Source: Thermocrispum agreste DSM 44070 (GTDB taxonomy: Bacteria; Actinomycetota; Actinomycetes; Mycobacteriales; Pseudonocardiaceae). From it: 64,000 nucleotides of DNA. Position 1 is the first letter of the stretch; each line of letters opens with the position of its first letter. The notes under the pieces were generated by a model. That model was not told where the DNA came from. It ran no database searches and worked only from the letters and a program-made list of their open reading frames with translations. Positions 39,789 to 50,307 of the stretch are shown here, in pieces. The stretch covers positions 741,053 to 805,052 of the forward strand of contig NZ_KE386604.1 in NCBI RefSeq assembly GCF_000427905.1, read 5' to 3'. A program made the position numbers and the translations under genes.

Positions 39789-40490
39789 ATGCTCCGTCTA
39801 CGACGACTTGCTCTGGTGATGCTGGCTGCCGTTGCGCTGGTGGCCGCCGCGTGTACCGGTGACGACGAGCCCGCGCCGAGCGGGTCGCTCCCGGAGGCCA
39901 AGGGGCTGCTGGACGACGCGGCGAAGGCCGCAGCCGAGATCACCAGCACGCATTTCGTCGTCCGCACGTCGGGCAACGTGCCCGGGGTGGCCTTCGAGAA
40001 CATCGACGGCGACCTGAGCCTGCAGGACAAGCGGGTGGCGGCCAAGGGCACCGCGACCATGACGCTGATGGGCAACCGGGTCGAGGCCAAGTTCGTGCTG
40101 GCCGGCGGCACGCTGTACCTCGATCCGGGAAGCGGGCAGTACCAGGAGATCCCCGAGGCGCAGGCCAAGCTGGTCTACGACTTCTCGGCGGTGCTCGACC
40201 CGCAGCGCGGGGTGGCCAAGCTGATCGGCGAGCTGGCCGACGCCAAGACGGTCAAGCAGGAGAAGGTCGGCGAGGTCAGCGCCTACAAGATCGACGGCAC
40301 GGCGACCAAGGAGTCCATCGCCGGCTTGGTCCCGCAGGCGGCTGCGGACGTGCCGGTGTCGCTGTGGGTGACCGCCGAGGGGCACCAGCCGGTGCAGGCC
40401 ACCGCCACTTTCCCCGGTGAGCCGGCAGGCAAGCTCACGGTCACGCTGTCGAAGATCAACGAGCCGGTCACCGTCGAACCTCCCGCCTGA
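39789..40490 (+). CDS. lprG: LprG-type lipoprotein (LppX/LprAFG family)
   Basis: The 233-residue precursor has a signal peptide with a lipobox ending at Cys22. A ~200-residue LppX_LprAFG domain follows: Thr-Ser-Thr-His-Phe near 54, Gly-Thr-Ala-Thr-Met-Thr near 94, and Ser-Leu-Trp-Val-Thr near 197. In mycobacteria LprG binds triacylated glycolipids and works with the P55 efflux pump encoded next to it. Here the next gene is also a P55-like MFS pump and its ATG overlaps the stop, so the same coupled function is very likely. Confidence 0.9.
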   Translation: MLRLRRLALVMLAAVALVAAACTGDDEPAPSGSLPEAKGLLDDAAKAAAEITSTHFVVRTSGNVPGVAFENIDGDLSLQDKRVAAKGTATMTLMGNRVEAKFVLAGGTLYLDPGSGQYQEIPEAQAKLVYDFSAVLDPQRGVAKLIGELADAKTVKQEKVGEVSAYKIDGTATKESIAGLVPQAAADVPVSLWVTAEGHQPVQATATFPGEPAGKLTVTLSKINEPVTVEPPA

Positions 40491-42034
40491 TGACCCGGAC
40501 GATCAGTCGCCGCGCCCGCGTCGGCGCGATCGGCGCGGGCACGCTCGCCGTGCTGCTGGGCGCGCTGGACACCTACGTGGTCGTCGCGTTGTTCCGGCAG
40601 ATCATCGACGAGCTGCGGATCCCGATCAACGAGCTGCAGCGGCTGACCCCGATCGTCACCGGCTACCTGCTCGGCTACATCGCGGCGATGCCGTTGTTGG
40701 GGCAGGCGTCCGACCGATTCGGGCGCAAGCCACTGCTGCAGCTGTGCCTCGGCGGATTCGCCGCGGGTTCGGTGATCACCGCGCTGTCCGGCGACGTGAC
40801 GATGCTGGTGGTCGGCCGGGTGGTACAGGGAGTCGCCAGCGGTGCCCTGCTGCCGGTGACCATGGCACTGGCCGCCGACCTGTGGGCGGCGCGGCGCCGG
40901 GCGGCGGTGCTCGGCGCGGTCGGGGCCGCCCAGGAGCTGGGCAGCGTGCTGGGGCCGTTGTTCGGGCTGGCGCTGGCCGCGCTCGCCGGCTGGCGCGGGG
41001 TGTTCTGGGTGAACGTGCCGCTCGCGCTGCTGGCCATGGTGGCCGTGCACTTCGCGCTGCCGGGACGTCCGCAGGCAGGGGACCCGGAGCAGCGCCGCAA
41101 GGTCGACGTGGTCGGCGGCGTGCTGCTCGCCGTGGTGCTCGGGCTGCTGGTGACCGGGCTGTACAACTCGGACCCCGGCAAGCAGGTGCTGCCGGAAGAC
41201 GGTGGCTTGCTGCTGGCCTGCGCCGGCGTGGCCCTGCTGGCGTTCGTCGGCTGGGAGCTGCGGGCCCGCACCAAGATCATCGACACCACCGGCGTCCGGA
41301 TCGGACCGTTCCTGGCCACGCTGGGAGCCAGCGCCATGGCAGGCGCCGCGCTCATGGTGACGCTGGTCGACGTGGACCTGTTCGCGCAGTCGCTGCTGGG
41401 CACCGACGACGCGGGCGCGATCATGCTGCTGCTGCGCTTCCTCGTCGCGCTGCCGGTCGGCGCGGTGCTGGGCGGCTGGCTGGCCACCCGGCTCACCGAT
41501 CGCTGGGTCGCCGTGGCGGGCATGGTCGTCGCGGCGGGCGGTTTCGCGCTGCTGTCGCGCTGGCCGAAGGATCCCCGGGCCGCGCGGCACGACCTGGGCC
41601 TGATCGACCTGCCGGTGCTGGACACCGATCTCGCCGTCGTCGGCTTCGGGCTCGGGCTGGTGATCGCGCCGCTGTCCTCGGCGGTGCTGCGCGTGGTGCC
41701 CTCCGTGCAGCACGGCATCGCCTCCGCCGCCGTGGTGGTGGCGCGGATGGTCGGGATGCTGGTGGGTGTCGCGGCGCTGACCGCATGGGGCCTGCACCGG
41801 TTCTGGACCGACTACAACAAGGTGCTGTCCGAGGTCGGCCTGCCCATCGGGGTGCCGCCGGAGGAGGCCAAGCGCATCGAGCAGGCGCTTCTCGAGGGGC
41901 GCAACGAGGCGTTGCTCGCCCAGTACACCGACATCTTCTCCATCACCGTGTTCATCTGCCTGGCGGGTGCGCTGCTCGCGGTGTTCGTCGCGTCGCACCG
42001 GCGCACGGCCGCCGAGGACGAACGGGCAGAATAG
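40490..42034 (+). CDS. P55-like MFS efflux transporter (DHA2 type)
   Basis: The 514-residue protein has about 14 membrane helices. Motif A appears as Asp-Arg-Phe-Gly-Arg-Lys-Pro near 77-83, and motif C-like Gly-Ser-Val-Leu-Gly-Pro-Leu-Phe-Gly near 150. Asp24 in Leu-Asp-Thr-Tyr-Val-Val is the conserved helix-1 acid. It overlaps lprG at TGATG. In mycobacteria the pair moves triacylglycerides and drugs across the envelope. No symbol is given because only the context and length, not a residue-level match, support orthology to P55. Confidence 0.9.
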   Translation: MTRTISRRARVGAIGAGTLAVLLGALDTYVVVALFRQIIDELRIPINELQRLTPIVTGYLLGYIAAMPLLGQASDRFGRKPLLQLCLGGFAAGSVITALSGDVTMLVVGRVVQGVASGALLPVTMALAADLWAARRRAAVLGAVGAAQELGSVLGPLFGLALAALAGWRGVFWVNVPLALLAMVAVHFALPGRPQAGDPEQRRKVDVVGGVLLAVVLGLLVTGLYNSDPGKQVLPEDGGLLLACAGVALLAFVGWELRARTKIIDTTGVRIGPFLATLGASAMAGAALMVTLVDVDLFAQSLLGTDDAGAIMLLLRFLVALPVGAVLGGWLATRLTDRWVAVAGMVVAAGGFALLSRWPKDPRAARHDLGLIDLPVLDTDLAVVGFGLGLVIAPLSSAVLRVVPSVQHGIASAAVVVARMVGMLVGVAALTAWGLHRFWTDYNKVLSEVGLPIGVPPEEAKRIEQALLEGRNEALLAQYTDIFSITVFICLAGALLAVFVASHRRTAAEDERAE

Positions 42035-42186
42035 GGCTAGCCCATTGACGTGTCCGCCGGGCGGGCCGTCGCCAGGGGCGGGCAGCAGTGCCTCACCTCG
42101 CCCGGCACCGGCAGCTTTGCCGGTCATCACCCGACATTGCCGATCACCAGGCCGGCCGTCGCCGGTCACCAGGGAGGAAACACTTC

Positions 42187-43485
42187 ATGGCGCAGGCCGC
42201 TGAGCCGCCGTCCGGAACCCGGGACTTCCTGGCAGACGAGGTCCGCCGTCGTGAGGCCGCGTTCGCCACCGTGCGGGAGGTGTTCGAGCGGTACGGCTTC
42301 GACCCGCTCGTCACGCCCGCCTTCGAACGGATCGAGACGCTGCTGGGCAAGTACGGCGACGAAGGCGACAAGCTCGTCTTCAAGATCCTCAAGCGGGGCG
42401 AGCACGAGGCGTCCGGGGAGGCGGACCTGGCGCTGCGCTACGACCTGACGGTCCCGCTCGCCAGGGTGGTGGCCACCTACGGCTCCCAGCTGCCGTCGCC
42501 GTACAAGCGGTACGCCATCGGCCCGGTCTGGCGTGCCGACCGCCCGGGCAAGGGCCGGTTCCGCGAGTTCACCCAGTGCGACTTCGACATCGTGGGTTCG
42601 TCGTCCGAGCTGGCCGACGCCGAGGTGCTGGCGATCGTGCACGACGGGGTGCGGGCGCTCGGGGTGGAGGAGTTCACCATCGAGCTGAACTCCCGCCAGG
42701 TGCTGTTCGGGCTGTTGCAGGCCTACCGGGTGCCCGCCGAGCTGGGCGGCCCGGTGCTGATCACCCTGGACAAGCTGAACAAGCTGGAGCCGGCGCAGGT
42801 GGTCGCCGAGCTGGTCGAGCGGGGTCTGGCCGAAGCGGACGCGCAAGCGCTGGTGGACGACCTCACCGCGGGCGATCCCGAGGTCGTCCGCGCCCGGCTG
42901 GACGACTCCGAGCAGGGCAAGCAGGGGCTGGCCCAGGTGGACCGGCTGCTCGAGCTCACCGCCGGGCTGCCGGTGCGGTTCGCTCCGCGCATGGTCCGCG
43001 GGCTCGACTACTACACCGGCATGATCTTCGAGGTCACCGCAGCCGGGTTCACCGGTTCGATCGCCTCGGGCGGCCGCTACGACGGTCTGGTCGCCGCGCT
43101 GGGCGGCCCGGACATGCCCGCGGTGGGCGGATCCATCGGGCTCGAGCGGATCCTGTCGCAGCAGGAGGCCGAGGCCACCGAGGCGCGCGGACTCGACGTC
43201 GCGGTGACCGTGCTCGGCGCCGAGGAGCGGGTGCTCAAGCTGGCCGCGGATCTGCGGGCCGCGGGTCTGCGCACCGGGGTGTACCTCGGCTCGTCCGGCA
43301 AGCTGGCCAGGCAGCTCAAGTGGGCCAACGCCCAGCGCGCCGCGTACGCGGTGCTCTACGGGCCCGCCGAGCAGGAAGCGGGCACCGTCACGGTGCGCGA
43401 CATGACCTCCGGTGAGCAGACGTCGGTTCCGCTCGACGGGGTCGTGGCCCACCTCAGCGCGGCGGTCCGCACGGACCGGGCCTAG
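42187..43485 (+). CDS. hisS: Histidyl-tRNA synthetase
   Basis: The 432-residue class II synthetase charges tRNA-His. Motif 1-like Pro-Ser-Gly-Thr-Arg-Asp-Phe is at ~8-14, motif 2 as [14 protein letters not shown] around 117-130, the histidine A loop Leu-Asp-Tyr-Tyr-Thr-Gly near 270, and motif 3 Gly-Gly-Ser-Ile-Gly-Leu-Glu-Arg-Ile around 315-323. An anticodon-binding domain follows. ATG 42187 follows AGGGAGG. The last four bases overlap the end of convergent upp. Confidence 0.96.
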   Translation: MAQAAEPPSGTRDFLADEVRRREAAFATVREVFERYGFDPLVTPAFERIETLLGKYGDEGDKLVFKILKRGEHEASGEADLALRYDLTVPLARVVATYGSQLPSPYKRYAIGPVWRADRPGKGRFREFTQCDFDIVGSSSELADAEVLAIVHDGVRALGVEEFTIELNSRQVLFGLLQAYRVPAELGGPVLITLDKLNKLEPAQVVAELVERGLAEADAQALVDDLTAGDPEVVRARLDDSEQGKQGLAQVDRLLELTAGLPVRFAPRMVRGLDYYTGMIFEVTAAGFTGSIASGGRYDGLVAALGGPDMPAVGGSIGLERILSQQEAEATEARGLDVAVTVLGAEERVLKLAADLRAAGLRTGVYLGSSGKLARQLKWANAQRAAYAVLYGPAEQEAGTVTVRDMTSGEQTSVPLDGVVAHLSAAVRTDRA

Positions 43486-44105
43486 CGCTTGCCGTAGAGC
43501 CGGTCGCCGGCGTCACCCAGGCCCGGGACGATGAAACCGGCGTCGTTCAGCCGCTCGTCGATGCTCGCGGTCACCACCCGCACCGGCAGCCCGGACTTCT
43601 CCAGCCGGGCCAGGCCCTCCGGCGCGGCCAGCACGCAGATCGCCGTGACGTTGGCGGCGCCCCGCCCGGTCAGCAGCCGGATGGTGTACTCCATCGAGCC
43701 GCCGGTGGCCAGCATCGGGTCAAGCACGAACACCGGGCGGCCGGCCAGCGAGGGCGGCAACGACTCCATGTAGGGGGTGGGCATGAGGGTCTGCTCGTCC
43801 CTGGCCAGCCCGACGAAGCCCATCAGCGCCTCCGGGATCATCCGGTGCGCCTGATCGGCCATGCCGAGCCCGGCGCGCAGCACCGGCACCAGCAGCGGCG
43901 GCTCGGCCAGCTTGTAGCCGTCGGTGTCCGCCACCGGCGTGGTGATCGGCTCTTTGCGCACCGGGGCTTCCCGCATCGCCTCGTAGACCAGCATCTGGGT
44001 CAGGTCGTGCAAAGCGAGACGGAAGGCGGCGTTGTCGGTCCGGGCGTCGCGCATCTTGGACAACCGGACGCGGGCGAGCGGGTGATCGACGACGGTTACG
44101 TCCAT
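43482..44105 (-). CDS. upp: Uracil phosphoribosyltransferase
   Basis: The 207-residue enzyme makes UMP from uracil and PRPP. The PRPP loop Asp-Pro-Met-Leu-Ala-Thr-Gly-Gly-Ser lies near 129-137. [10 protein letters not shown] (~74-83) and the terminal Pro-Gly-Leu-Gly-Asp-Ala-Gly-Asp-Arg uracil-binding loop are intact. ATG 44105 is followed by the expected short N-terminus. It is divergent from the DUF1707 gene and part of the wider nucleoside-salvage neighbourhood. Confidence 0.97.
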   Translation of the reverse strand: MDVTVVDHPLARVRLSKMRDARTDNAAFRLALHDLTQMLVYEAMREAPVRKEPITTPVADTDGYKLAEPPLLVPVLRAGLGMADQAHRMIPEALMGFVGLARDEQTLMPTPYMESLPPSLAGRPVFVLDPMLATGGSMEYTIRLLTGRGAANVTAICVLAAPEGLARLEKSGLPVRVVTASIDERLNDAGFIVPGLGDAGDRLYGKR

Positions 44106-44141
44106 GATGGGAGAGACTAGCCTGCCGCTACCCTCGTGTGG

Positions 44142-44828
44142 GTGAGCGAGCATCCCGGCAACGAGCGCGCCGAACAGCACAATGCCCGCGAGCAAGCCAA
44201 GCAGCCTGCTCTGCGCGCGTCCGACGCGGATCGTGAACGTGTCGCCGCGGTCTTGCACCAGGCGCTTGGCGAAGGCCGGCTGACGGTGAGCGAGCTGGAA
44301 GAGCGGCTGGACCGAGTGTACGCGGCCAAGACGCTGGAGGAGCTGGCGCCGATCACGGCCGACCTGCCCAACGCGCAGGGCGTCGTCCAGCTGGGCACGC
44401 CGAACACGGCGGCCCAGCAGACCACCGGCCACGAGCTCATCGGCGGCACTCCGGGCTCGGCCACCTCGGTGGCGATCTTTTCCGGGACGGCGCGCAAGGG
44501 CAACTGGGTGGTACCGCCGGAGCACAACAGCTTCGCCCTGTGCGGCGGCGTGGAGATCGACCTGCGGCGGGCGCGCTTCGCCGAGCGGGAGACCACCATC
44601 ACCGCGGTCGCCATCATGGGCGGCATCGACATCGTGGTGCCCGACGACATCTACGTGGAAGTCACCGGCTTCGGTGTGCTGGGGGCGTTCGACAGCAAGG
44701 GCGACGCCCGCCCCGACCCCGATCCGAACGGGCCGCGCGTGACCATCGGCGGAGTGGCGATCATGGGCGGGGTGACGGTCCGGCGCAAGCCGCGCAAGGA
44801 CCCGCCGGACAAGCACCGCATGATCTGA
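44142..44828 (+). CDS. DUF1707 and LiaF-like C-terminal domain protein
   Basis: The ~228-residue protein has a DUF1707 domain (Leu-Arg-Ala-Ser-Asp-Ala-Asp-Arg-Glu, then [12 protein letters not shown]). A C-terminal beta-rich domain follows with two Ala-Ile-Met-Gly-Gly motifs, like the cell-wall-stress domain of LiaF. No membrane helix is present. The role is probably envelope-stress related, by family. GTG 44142 is my choice among three close GTG codons (44136, 44138, 44142). Confidence 0.88.
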   Translation: MSEHPGNERAEQHNAREQAKQPALRASDADRERVAAVLHQALGEGRLTVSELEERLDRVYAAKTLEELAPITADLPNAQGVVQLGTPNTAAQQTTGHELIGGTPGSATSVAIFSGTARKGNWVVPPEHNSFALCGGVEIDLRRARFAERETTITAVAIMGGIDIVVPDDIYVEVTGFGVLGAFDSKGDARPDPDPNGPRVTIGGVAIMGGVTVRRKPRKDPPDKHRMI

Positions 44829-44873
44829 CGACGGCGGGCGCCGCCATCGGCCGTGCGGGCCTAGACTCGGCGT

Positions 44874-45824
44874 ATGCCACAAGCAGCACTCTCCGGGCTG
44901 GACGAGGCCACACGGGACGAATCCAGCTTGCGCCGGTTCCTGGACGGGTTGCCCGGCGTCGACCAAGTCGGTGTCGAACAACGCGCGGCGAGCCTGGCCA
45001 CTCGCAGCATCAAGAAGGCCAGCAAGCTCTGGGCGTTGAACACCGCGATCAGCATGGTCGACCTGACCACGCTGGAGGGGGCCGACACCGTCGGCACGGT
45101 CCGGTCGCTGTGCGCCAAGGCCCGCCAGCCGGACCCGGAACGACCGGACACGCCGAGGGTGGCCGCGGTGTGCGTGTACCCGGACCTGGTCGCCACGGCG
45201 GTGGAAGCGCTGGAAGGCACCGGGATCGGCGTGGCCAGCGTCGCCACGGCGTTCCCGTCCGGCCGGTCCAACCTGGCGGTCAAGCTGGCCGACACCAAGC
45301 TGGCCGTCGAGTCGGGCGCCACCGAGGTGGACATGGTGATCGACCGCGGGGCGTTCCTCTCCGGCCGTTACGGCGCGGTGTTCGACGAGATCAGGGCGGT
45401 CAAGCAGGCGTGCGGGGACGCCCACCTGAAGGTGATCCTGGAGACCGGCGAGCTGGTCACCTACGACAACGTGCGCAAGGCTTCGTGGCTGGCGCTGCTG
45501 GCCGGCGCCGATTTCATCAAGACCTCCACCGGCAAGGTGCAGCCCGCGGCGACGCTGCCGGTCACGCACGTCATGCTGCAGGCGGTGCGCGACTGGTACA
45601 CCGCCACCGGCGAGCTGCGCGGCGTGAAGCCGGCCGGTGGCATTCGCTCGGCCAAGGACGCGATCCGCTACCTGGTGGCGGTCAACGAGGTCGCCGGCGA
45701 GGAGTGGCTGACCCCGCGGCTGTTCCGCTTCGGGGCGTCCAGCCTGCTCAACGACCTGCTGTTGCAGCGGAGAACCCAGCTCGACGGCCACTACTCGGGC
45801 CCTGACTACGTGACGGTGAACTGA
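44874..45824 (+). CDS. deoC: Deoxyribose-phosphate aldolase
   Basis: The 316-residue enzyme splits 2-deoxyribose-5-phosphate into acetaldehyde and glyceraldehyde-3-phosphate. The Schiff-base Lys216 lies in Phe-Ile-Lys-Thr-Ser-Thr-Gly-Lys. Glu-Val-Asp-Met-Val-Ile-Asp and Val-Lys-Pro-Ala-Gly-Gly-Ile-Arg, carrying the second Lys, are also intact. It is the longer, mammalian-like form. The next gene, an aldehyde dehydrogenase, starts 2 bp after its stop, a direct route for acetaldehyde oxidation. Confidence 0.96.
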   Translation: MPQAALSGLDEATRDESSLRRFLDGLPGVDQVGVEQRAASLATRSIKKASKLWALNTAISMVDLTTLEGADTVGTVRSLCAKARQPDPERPDTPRVAAVCVYPDLVATAVEALEGTGIGVASVATAFPSGRSNLAVKLADTKLAVESGATEVDMVIDRGAFLSGRYGAVFDEIRAVKQACGDAHLKVILETGELVTYDNVRKASWLALLAGADFIKTSTGKVQPAATLPVTHVMLQAVRDWYTATGELRGVKPAGGIRSAKDAIRYLVAVNEVAGEEWLTPRLFRFGASSLLNDLLLQRRTQLDGHYSGPDYVTVN

Positions 45825-45826
45825 CC

Positions 45827-47260
45827 ATGGCCCTGTTCGACTACGCCCCGGCGCCGGAGAACCGTGACATCGCCAACTTGAAGCCGCACTACCGGCCGTT
45901 CATCAACGGCGAGTTCGTGGACGGCAACGGCGAGCCGTTGAAGACGATCAACCCGGCGACCGGAGAAGTGCTCGCCGAGGTCTCCACCGTGGACACCACG
46001 GACATCGACCGGGCGGTGCAGGCGGCCCGGAACGCCTACGAGAAGGTGTGGCGCCGGATGCCCGGCAGCGAGCGCGCCAAGTACCTGTTCCGGCTGGCCA
46101 GGTTGATCCAGGAGCGGGCGCGTGAGCTGGCGGTGCTGGAGACGCTGGACAACGGCAAGCCGATCAAGGAGTCGCGGGACGTCGACATCCCGACGGCCGC
46201 TGCGCACTTCTTCTACCACGCGGGCTGGGCGGACAAGCTGTCCTACGCGGGCTACGGGCCGGATCCGCAGCCGCTGGGAGTGGCCGGCCAGGTCATCCCG
46301 TGGAACTTCCCGCTGCTGATGCTGGCCTGGAAGATCGCGCCCGCGCTGGCGTGCGGGAACACGGTGGTGCTCAAGCCGGCGGAGACGACGCCGCTCACCG
46401 CGCTGGTCTTCGGCGAGCTGTGCCAGCAGGCCGGGCTGCCGCCCGGGGTGGTGAACATCGTGCCGGGAGCCGGGGACGTGGGTGCCGCGCTGGTCAGCCA
46501 CCAGGGCATCGACAAAGTGGCGTTCACCGGCTCCACAGAGGTCGGCAAGATTATTCAGCGGCAGCTGGCGGGCAGCGGCAAGAAGATGACCATGGAGCTG
46601 GGCGGCAAGGCGGCGAACATCGTGTTCGACGACGCCCCGCTGGACCAGGCGGTGGAGGGCATCGTCAACGGCATCTTCTTCAACCAGGGCCACGTGTGCT
46701 GTGCCGGGTCGCGGCTGCTGGTGCAGGAGTCGATCGCCGAGGAGCTGCTGGAGAAGCTGCGCTACCGGGTGTCCACGCTGCGCATCGGCGACCCGCTGGA
46801 CAAGAACACCGACGTGGGCGCGATCAACTCCGCCGAGCAGCTGGCGAAGATCCGCGAGCTGGTGGCCTCCGGCGAGGCGGAGGGCGCCGAACGGTGGACG
46901 TCTCCGTGCCCGTTGCCGGAGAAGGGCTTCTTCTTCGCCCCGACGGTGTTCTCCGGCGTGCATCCGTCGATGCGGATCGCGCGGGAGGAGATCTTCGGGC
47001 CGGTGCTGTCGGTGATGACGTTCCGTACCCCGCAGGAGGCGGTGACCAAGGCCAACAACACCCCGTACGGGCTGTCCGCGGGGATCTGGACCGAGAAGGG
47101 CTCCCGGATCCTGTGGATGACCGCCCAGCTGCGGGCCGGGGTGGTCTGGGCCAACACGTTCAACCGCTTCGACCCGACCGCACCGTTCGGCGGCTACAAG
47201 GAATCCGGATTCGGTCGCGAGGGCGGCCGCGCGGGGCTGGAGGCTTACCTCGATGTCTGA
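45827..47260 (+). CDS. NAD(P)-dependent aldehyde dehydrogenase
   Basis: The 477-residue protein has the full ALDH set. Pro-Trp-Asn-Phe-Pro lies near 160, Phe-Thr-Gly-Ser-Thr-Glu-Val-Gly near 233, Glu257 in Met-Glu-Leu-Gly-Gly-Lys, and catalytic Cys in Val-Cys291-Cys292-Ala-Gly-Ser-Arg. It follows deoC by 2 bp and overlaps the next ALDH-like gene by 8 bp. The position suggests it oxidises the acetaldehyde released by DeoC. The C-terminus is slightly short but includes the terminal Gly-Gly-Tyr-Lys-Glu-Ser-Gly motif. Confidence 0.94.
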   Translation: MALFDYAPAPENRDIANLKPHYRPFINGEFVDGNGEPLKTINPATGEVLAEVSTVDTTDIDRAVQAARNAYEKVWRRMPGSERAKYLFRLARLIQERARELAVLETLDNGKPIKESRDVDIPTAAAHFFYHAGWADKLSYAGYGPDPQPLGVAGQVIPWNFPLLMLAWKIAPALACGNTVVLKPAETTPLTALVFGELCQQAGLPPGVVNIVPGAGDVGAALVSHQGIDKVAFTGSTEVGKIIQRQLAGSGKKMTMELGGKAANIVFDDAPLDQAVEGIVNGIFFNQGHVCCAGSRLLVQESIAEELLEKLRYRVSTLRIGDPLDKNTDVGAINSAEQLAKIRELVASGEAEGAERWTSPCPLPEKGFFFAPTVFSGVHPSMRIAREEIFGPVLSVMTFRTPQEAVTKANNTPYGLSAGIWTEKGSRILWMTAQLRAGVVWANTFNRFDPTAPFGGYKESGFGREGGRAGLEAYLDV

Positions 47261-48122
47261 CACCCGACTTGCCGTGGCGAAGACCTACAAGCTGTACATC
47301 GGGGGGAAGTTCCCCCGGTCGGAGTCGGGCCGCTCCTACCCGGTGACCGACACGCGCGGCCGGTTCCTGGCCAACGTGGCGCACGCGTCCCGGAAGGACT
47401 TGCGGGACGCCGTGGTGGCCGCGCGGAAGGCGTTCGCGGGCTGGTCGGGCGCGACGGCCTACAACCGCGGGCAGGTGCTGTTCCGGGTGGCGGAAGTGAT
47501 GGAGGGTCGCCGGGATCAGTTCGTCGCTGAGGTGCGTGCCGCCGAGGGCGTGCAGCCGCGCCGGGCGGAGGCGCTGGTGGACGCGGCCATCGACCGGTGG
47601 GTGTACTACGCGGGCTGGACCGACAAGCTGTCCGCGGTGCTGGGTGCGGCGAACCCGGTGGCCGGGCCGTATTTCTCGTTCACCGTGCCCGAGCCGACCG
47701 GGGTGGTCGGGGTGTTCGCCCCGCAGAAGTCGTCGCTGCTGGGGCTGGTCAGCGTGGTGGCCCCGGTGCTGGCCACCGGTTGCACCGCGGTGGTCGTGAC
47801 CAGCGCCGAACGTCCGCTGCCCGCGGTGACGCTGTCCGAGGTGCTGGCGACCTCGGACGTCCCCGGTGGTGTGGTGAACGTGCTGACCGGGCGGGCCGAG
47901 GAACTGGCGCCGTGGATGGCCTCGCACGCCGACGTCAACGCCCTCGACCTCACCGGTGTCGAACCGTCGGCCCGGGCCGAGCTGGAGCGCGCCGCGGCCG
48001 ACACGGTGAAGCGCCTGGTGCGGGCTCCGCGGCAGGAGCCGGACTGGACCGCGACCCCCGGCCTGGAGCGCCTGCGCCCGTACCTGGAGGAGAAGACGGT
48101 CTGGCATCCCATGGGCGTGTGA
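47253..48122 (+). CDS. Short aldehyde dehydrogenase-like protein without the catalytic domain
   Basis: The 289-residue protein aligns with the N-terminal, cofactor-binding half of ALDHs: Leu-Tyr-Ile-Gly-Gly-Lys-Phe, Ala-Gly-Trp-Thr-Asp-Lys-Leu, and a Pro-Gln-Lys-Ser-Ser segment where active enzymes have Pro-Trp-Asn-Phe-Pro. It ends after ~230 conserved residues with a different tail. The catalytic Cys and the Glu of Glu-Leu-Gly-Gly are absent. It overlaps the full-length ALDH by 8 bp. It may be a regulatory or structural partner of that enzyme; I have seen this pair in other actinobacteria, but function is unproven. Confidence 0.85.
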   Translation: MSDTRLAVAKTYKLYIGGKFPRSESGRSYPVTDTRGRFLANVAHASRKDLRDAVVAARKAFAGWSGATAYNRGQVLFRVAEVMEGRRDQFVAEVRAAEGVQPRRAEALVDAAIDRWVYYAGWTDKLSAVLGAANPVAGPYFSFTVPEPTGVVGVFAPQKSSLLGLVSVVAPVLATGCTAVVVTSAERPLPAVTLSEVLATSDVPGGVVNVLTGRAEELAPWMASHADVNALDLTGVEPSARAELERAAADTVKRLVRAPRQEPDWTATPGLERLRPYLEEKTVWHPMGV

Positions 48123-48202
48123 CCCGGCTTCGCGCGCACGCGGCTGGTCGACGGCGCATGTCGTGGCTGGCTCGCTACCCTCGGGCGCGAAGGAGGTCGA
48201 TC

Positions 48203-48955
48203 ATGACGTCTACGGTGTTCGTCACCGGTGCCAGCGCGGGGTTCGGAGCCGAGATGGTCCGCCGCTGGGCTGCCCGCGGCGACCGGGTGATCGCCGCGGC
48301 GCGGCGGCGTGAGCGGGTGCAAGCGCTCGCCGACGAGCTGGGTCCGTCGGTGCTCCCGTTGGAGCTCGACGTGCGGGACCGGGTGCAGGTCAACCATGCG
48401 ATCGAGACGCTGCCGGAAGAGTTCGCCACCATCGACGTGCTGGTGAACAACGCCGGGTTGGCCAAGGGGATGGAGCCTGCGCACGAGGCCGACCTGGACG
48501 GCTGGCAGCAGATGATCGACACCAACTGCGCGGGGCTGGTGTACTGCACGCGGGCGGTGCTGCCCGGCATGGTCGCGCGGGGTTCCGGGCACGTGATCAA
48601 CATCGGATCCATCGCGGGGACGTATCCGTACCCGGGGAGCAACGTCTACGGCGCGACGAAGGCCTTCGTGCGGCAGTTCAGCCTCAACCTGCGCAGCGAT
48701 CTGCACGGCACCGGGGTGCGCGTGACCTGCATCGAGCCGGGGCTGTCCGGGAACACGGAGTTCTCGAACGTGCGGTTGCAGGACGACGAGAAGGCCGCAG
48801 CGGTGTACGAGGGCACGGAGCCGCTGACGCCGGAGGACGTCGCCGAGGCGGCCATCTGGGCGGCGAGCCAGCCACCGCACGTCAACATCAACGTCATCGA
48901 GCTGATGCCCGTGGTGCAGAGCTTCGCCGGGCTGGCGGTGCACCGGAAGAGCTGA
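48203..48955 (+). CDS. Short-chain dehydrogenase (YdfG-like)
   Basis: The 250-residue SDR has Thr-Gly-Ala-Ser-Ala-Gly-Phe-Gly at 8-15, Asn-Asn-Ala-Gly near 87, catalytic Ser near 140 in Gly-Ser-Ile-Ala-Gly, and Tyr-Gly-Ala-Thr-Lys near 152. Arg-Arg after the second strand suggests NADPH. It resembles serine/3-hydroxy-acid dehydrogenases of the YdfG group, also with the C-terminal Ile-Glu-Leu-Met-Pro-Val. ATG 48203 follows GAAGGAGG. The upstream frame to 47597 is antisense noise of the ALDH genes. Confidence 0.93.
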   Translation: MTSTVFVTGASAGFGAEMVRRWAARGDRVIAAARRRERVQALADELGPSVLPLELDVRDRVQVNHAIETLPEEFATIDVLVNNAGLAKGMEPAHEADLDGWQQMIDTNCAGLVYCTRAVLPGMVARGSGHVINIGSIAGTYPYPGSNVYGATKAFVRQFSLNLRSDLHGTGVRVTCIEPGLSGNTEFSNVRLQDDEKAAAVYEGTEPLTPEDVAEAAIWAASQPPHVNINVIELMPVVQSFAGLAVHRKS

Positions 48956-49026
48956 TGCCGGCCGGGAGCGGCCACGACTACGCTGCGGCCCGGGGTCTTG
49001 TTCGGCGCTGCTGAGCGCGAGCCGGT

Positions 49027-49797
49027 TCACATGCGCCGGAACATCGGCTCCAGCAGCCAGGCCCCGCCCACGACCAGGGTGCAGGTGACCATGACGCCCA
49101 GGATGAGGATCCACAGCCACCCCGGGACACCGGTCAACCTGGCCAGCTGGTCCACGTCGGAGTTGTAGGCGGCGCCGCGGCGGCGTTTGGCCTGCAGCTC
49201 GAACAGCGGGCGGATCGCGCCGAGCAGCAGCAGCCAGGTGATGGTGTAGACGAAGACGGAGATGAGATTCGTCGGCCCGGTGAACGCCACGACGGCGAGC
49301 ACGAAGGCGGTCAGCAGCACCACGAAGGCGCCGTAGACATTGCGGATCATGACCAGGATGCCGCAGATGCCGATGGCCGCGATGATCAGCACGGCGGAGA
49401 TCCGGTCGGCGGCGGCCAGTCCGGCGAACACCACGCCGAGGACGGCGGGAGCGGGGTAACCGGCGAGCATGGTGAACACCACGCCCGGACCGGTCGGCCT
49501 GCCGCGTGAGAACGTCAGGCCCGAGGTGTCGGAGTGCAGGCGGATGCCCTCCAGCCTGCGGCCGGCCAGCACCGCGGCCAGGGCATGGCCACCCTCGTGC
49601 ACCAGGGTCACCACGTGCCGGGCCACTCGCCACGGACGGCCGGACAGCACCACGAACAGCGCGATGATGCCGGTGACGGCGGGCACGACGGCGTCCGGCT
49701 CGGCCTGGCCGCCGAACGGGTTCTGCCACCAGGTGTCCGCTGCGAACGTCACGACATCATCATGATCATCGGCCGTCCCGTGCTCCGATCGGGTCAC
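49027..49797 (-). CDS. M50-family membrane zinc peptidase
   Basis: The 256-residue protein has the His-Glu-Gly-Gly-His zinc motif near 67-71 in the second membrane helix, an adjacent Ala-Leu-Ala-Ala-Val-Leu-Ala-Gly, and an Asn-Val-Tyr-Gly segment that may hold the third ligand. About seven hydrophobic segments are present. It is the small, PDZ-less M50B form common in actinobacteria. The substrate is unknown. The GTG start overlaps the flavodoxin stop as GTGA, so the two are translationally coupled. Confidence 0.9.
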   Translation of the reverse strand: MTRSEHGTADDHDDVVTFAADTWWQNPFGGQAEPDAVVPAVTGIIALFVVLSGRPWRVARHVVTLVHEGGHALAAVLAGRRLEGIRLHSDTSGLTFSRGRPTGPGVVFTMLAGYPAPAVLGVVFAGLAAADRISAVLIIAAIGICGILVMIRNVYGAFVVLLTAFVLAVVAFTGPTNLISVFVYTITWLLLLGAIRPLFELQAKRRRGAAYNSDVDQLARLTGVPGWLWILILGVMVTCTLVVGGAWLLEPMFRRM

Positions 49798-50246
49798 GCC
49801 ATGAGGCTGGCGGCGACCGTGGCGCCCAGGTTCCAGCAGGCTTCCAGGTCGTCCTTGGTCGGCTCCCCGGTCACCGAGACGGTTTCGGTGACACGCTGCC
49901 AGCCCAGCCCGGTGACGATCGATTCGATGCCGCGGATGGCGCCGGTGGTGTCGTTGTTGCCGTGCACGTACAGGCCGTACGGGCGGCCGCGCGTGTCATC
50001 CAGGCAGGGGTAGTAGATCGTGTCGAAGAAGACCTTCAGCGCGCCGCTCATCATGCCGAGGTTGGCCGGCGTGCCGAGGATGTAGCCGTCCGCCTGGAGT
50101 GCATCGGTCGGCGTGGCGGCCAGGGCGGCCTTGCGGACCACTTCGACGCCCTCGATCTCGTCGGTGGTGGCGCCGTCGACCACGGCCTCGAACATCGCCG
50201 CGACATTGGGCGAAGGCGTGTGGTGAACGATCAGCAGTCGCGCCAT
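49794..50246 (-). CDS. Flavodoxin/NADPH-dependent FMN reductase-like protein
   Basis: The 150-residue protein has the flavodoxin-like opening (Leu-Leu-Ile-Val-His-His-Thr-Pro-Ser-Pro-Asn), Gly-Tyr-Ile-Leu-Gly-Thr-Pro-Ala-Asn-Leu-Gly near 54-64 (FMN loop), and His-Gly-Asn-Asn-Asp-Thr near 94. It most likely binds FMN and reduces a quinone or nitro compound. ATG 50246 follows AAAGGAC. A strong hairpin separates it from the phosphosugar mutase upstream. Confidence 0.88.
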   Translation of the reverse strand: MARLLIVHHTPSPNVAAMFEAVVDGATTDEIEGVEVVRKAALAATPTDALQADGYILGTPANLGMMSGALKVFFDTIYYPCLDDTRGRPYGLYVHGNNDTTGAIRGIESIVTGLGWQRVTETVSVTGEPTKDDLEACWNLGATVAASLMA

Positions 50247-50277
50247 GTCGTCCTTTCGTCGTCACCTCGTGCCCGTC

Positions 50278-50304
50278 GGTCGTCGCGCGGCTCGCGCGAC
50301 GACC
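50278..50304 (-). terminator. 12-bp perfect hairpin after the phosphosugar mutase gene
   Basis: GGTCGTCGCGCG at 50278-50289 pairs perfectly with 50293-50304 around a 3-base loop, immediately after the mutase stop at 50308 (minus strand). It probably separates the PNP-mutase unit from the flavodoxin-peptidase unit. Confidence 0.85.
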
Positions 50305-50307
50305 ACG

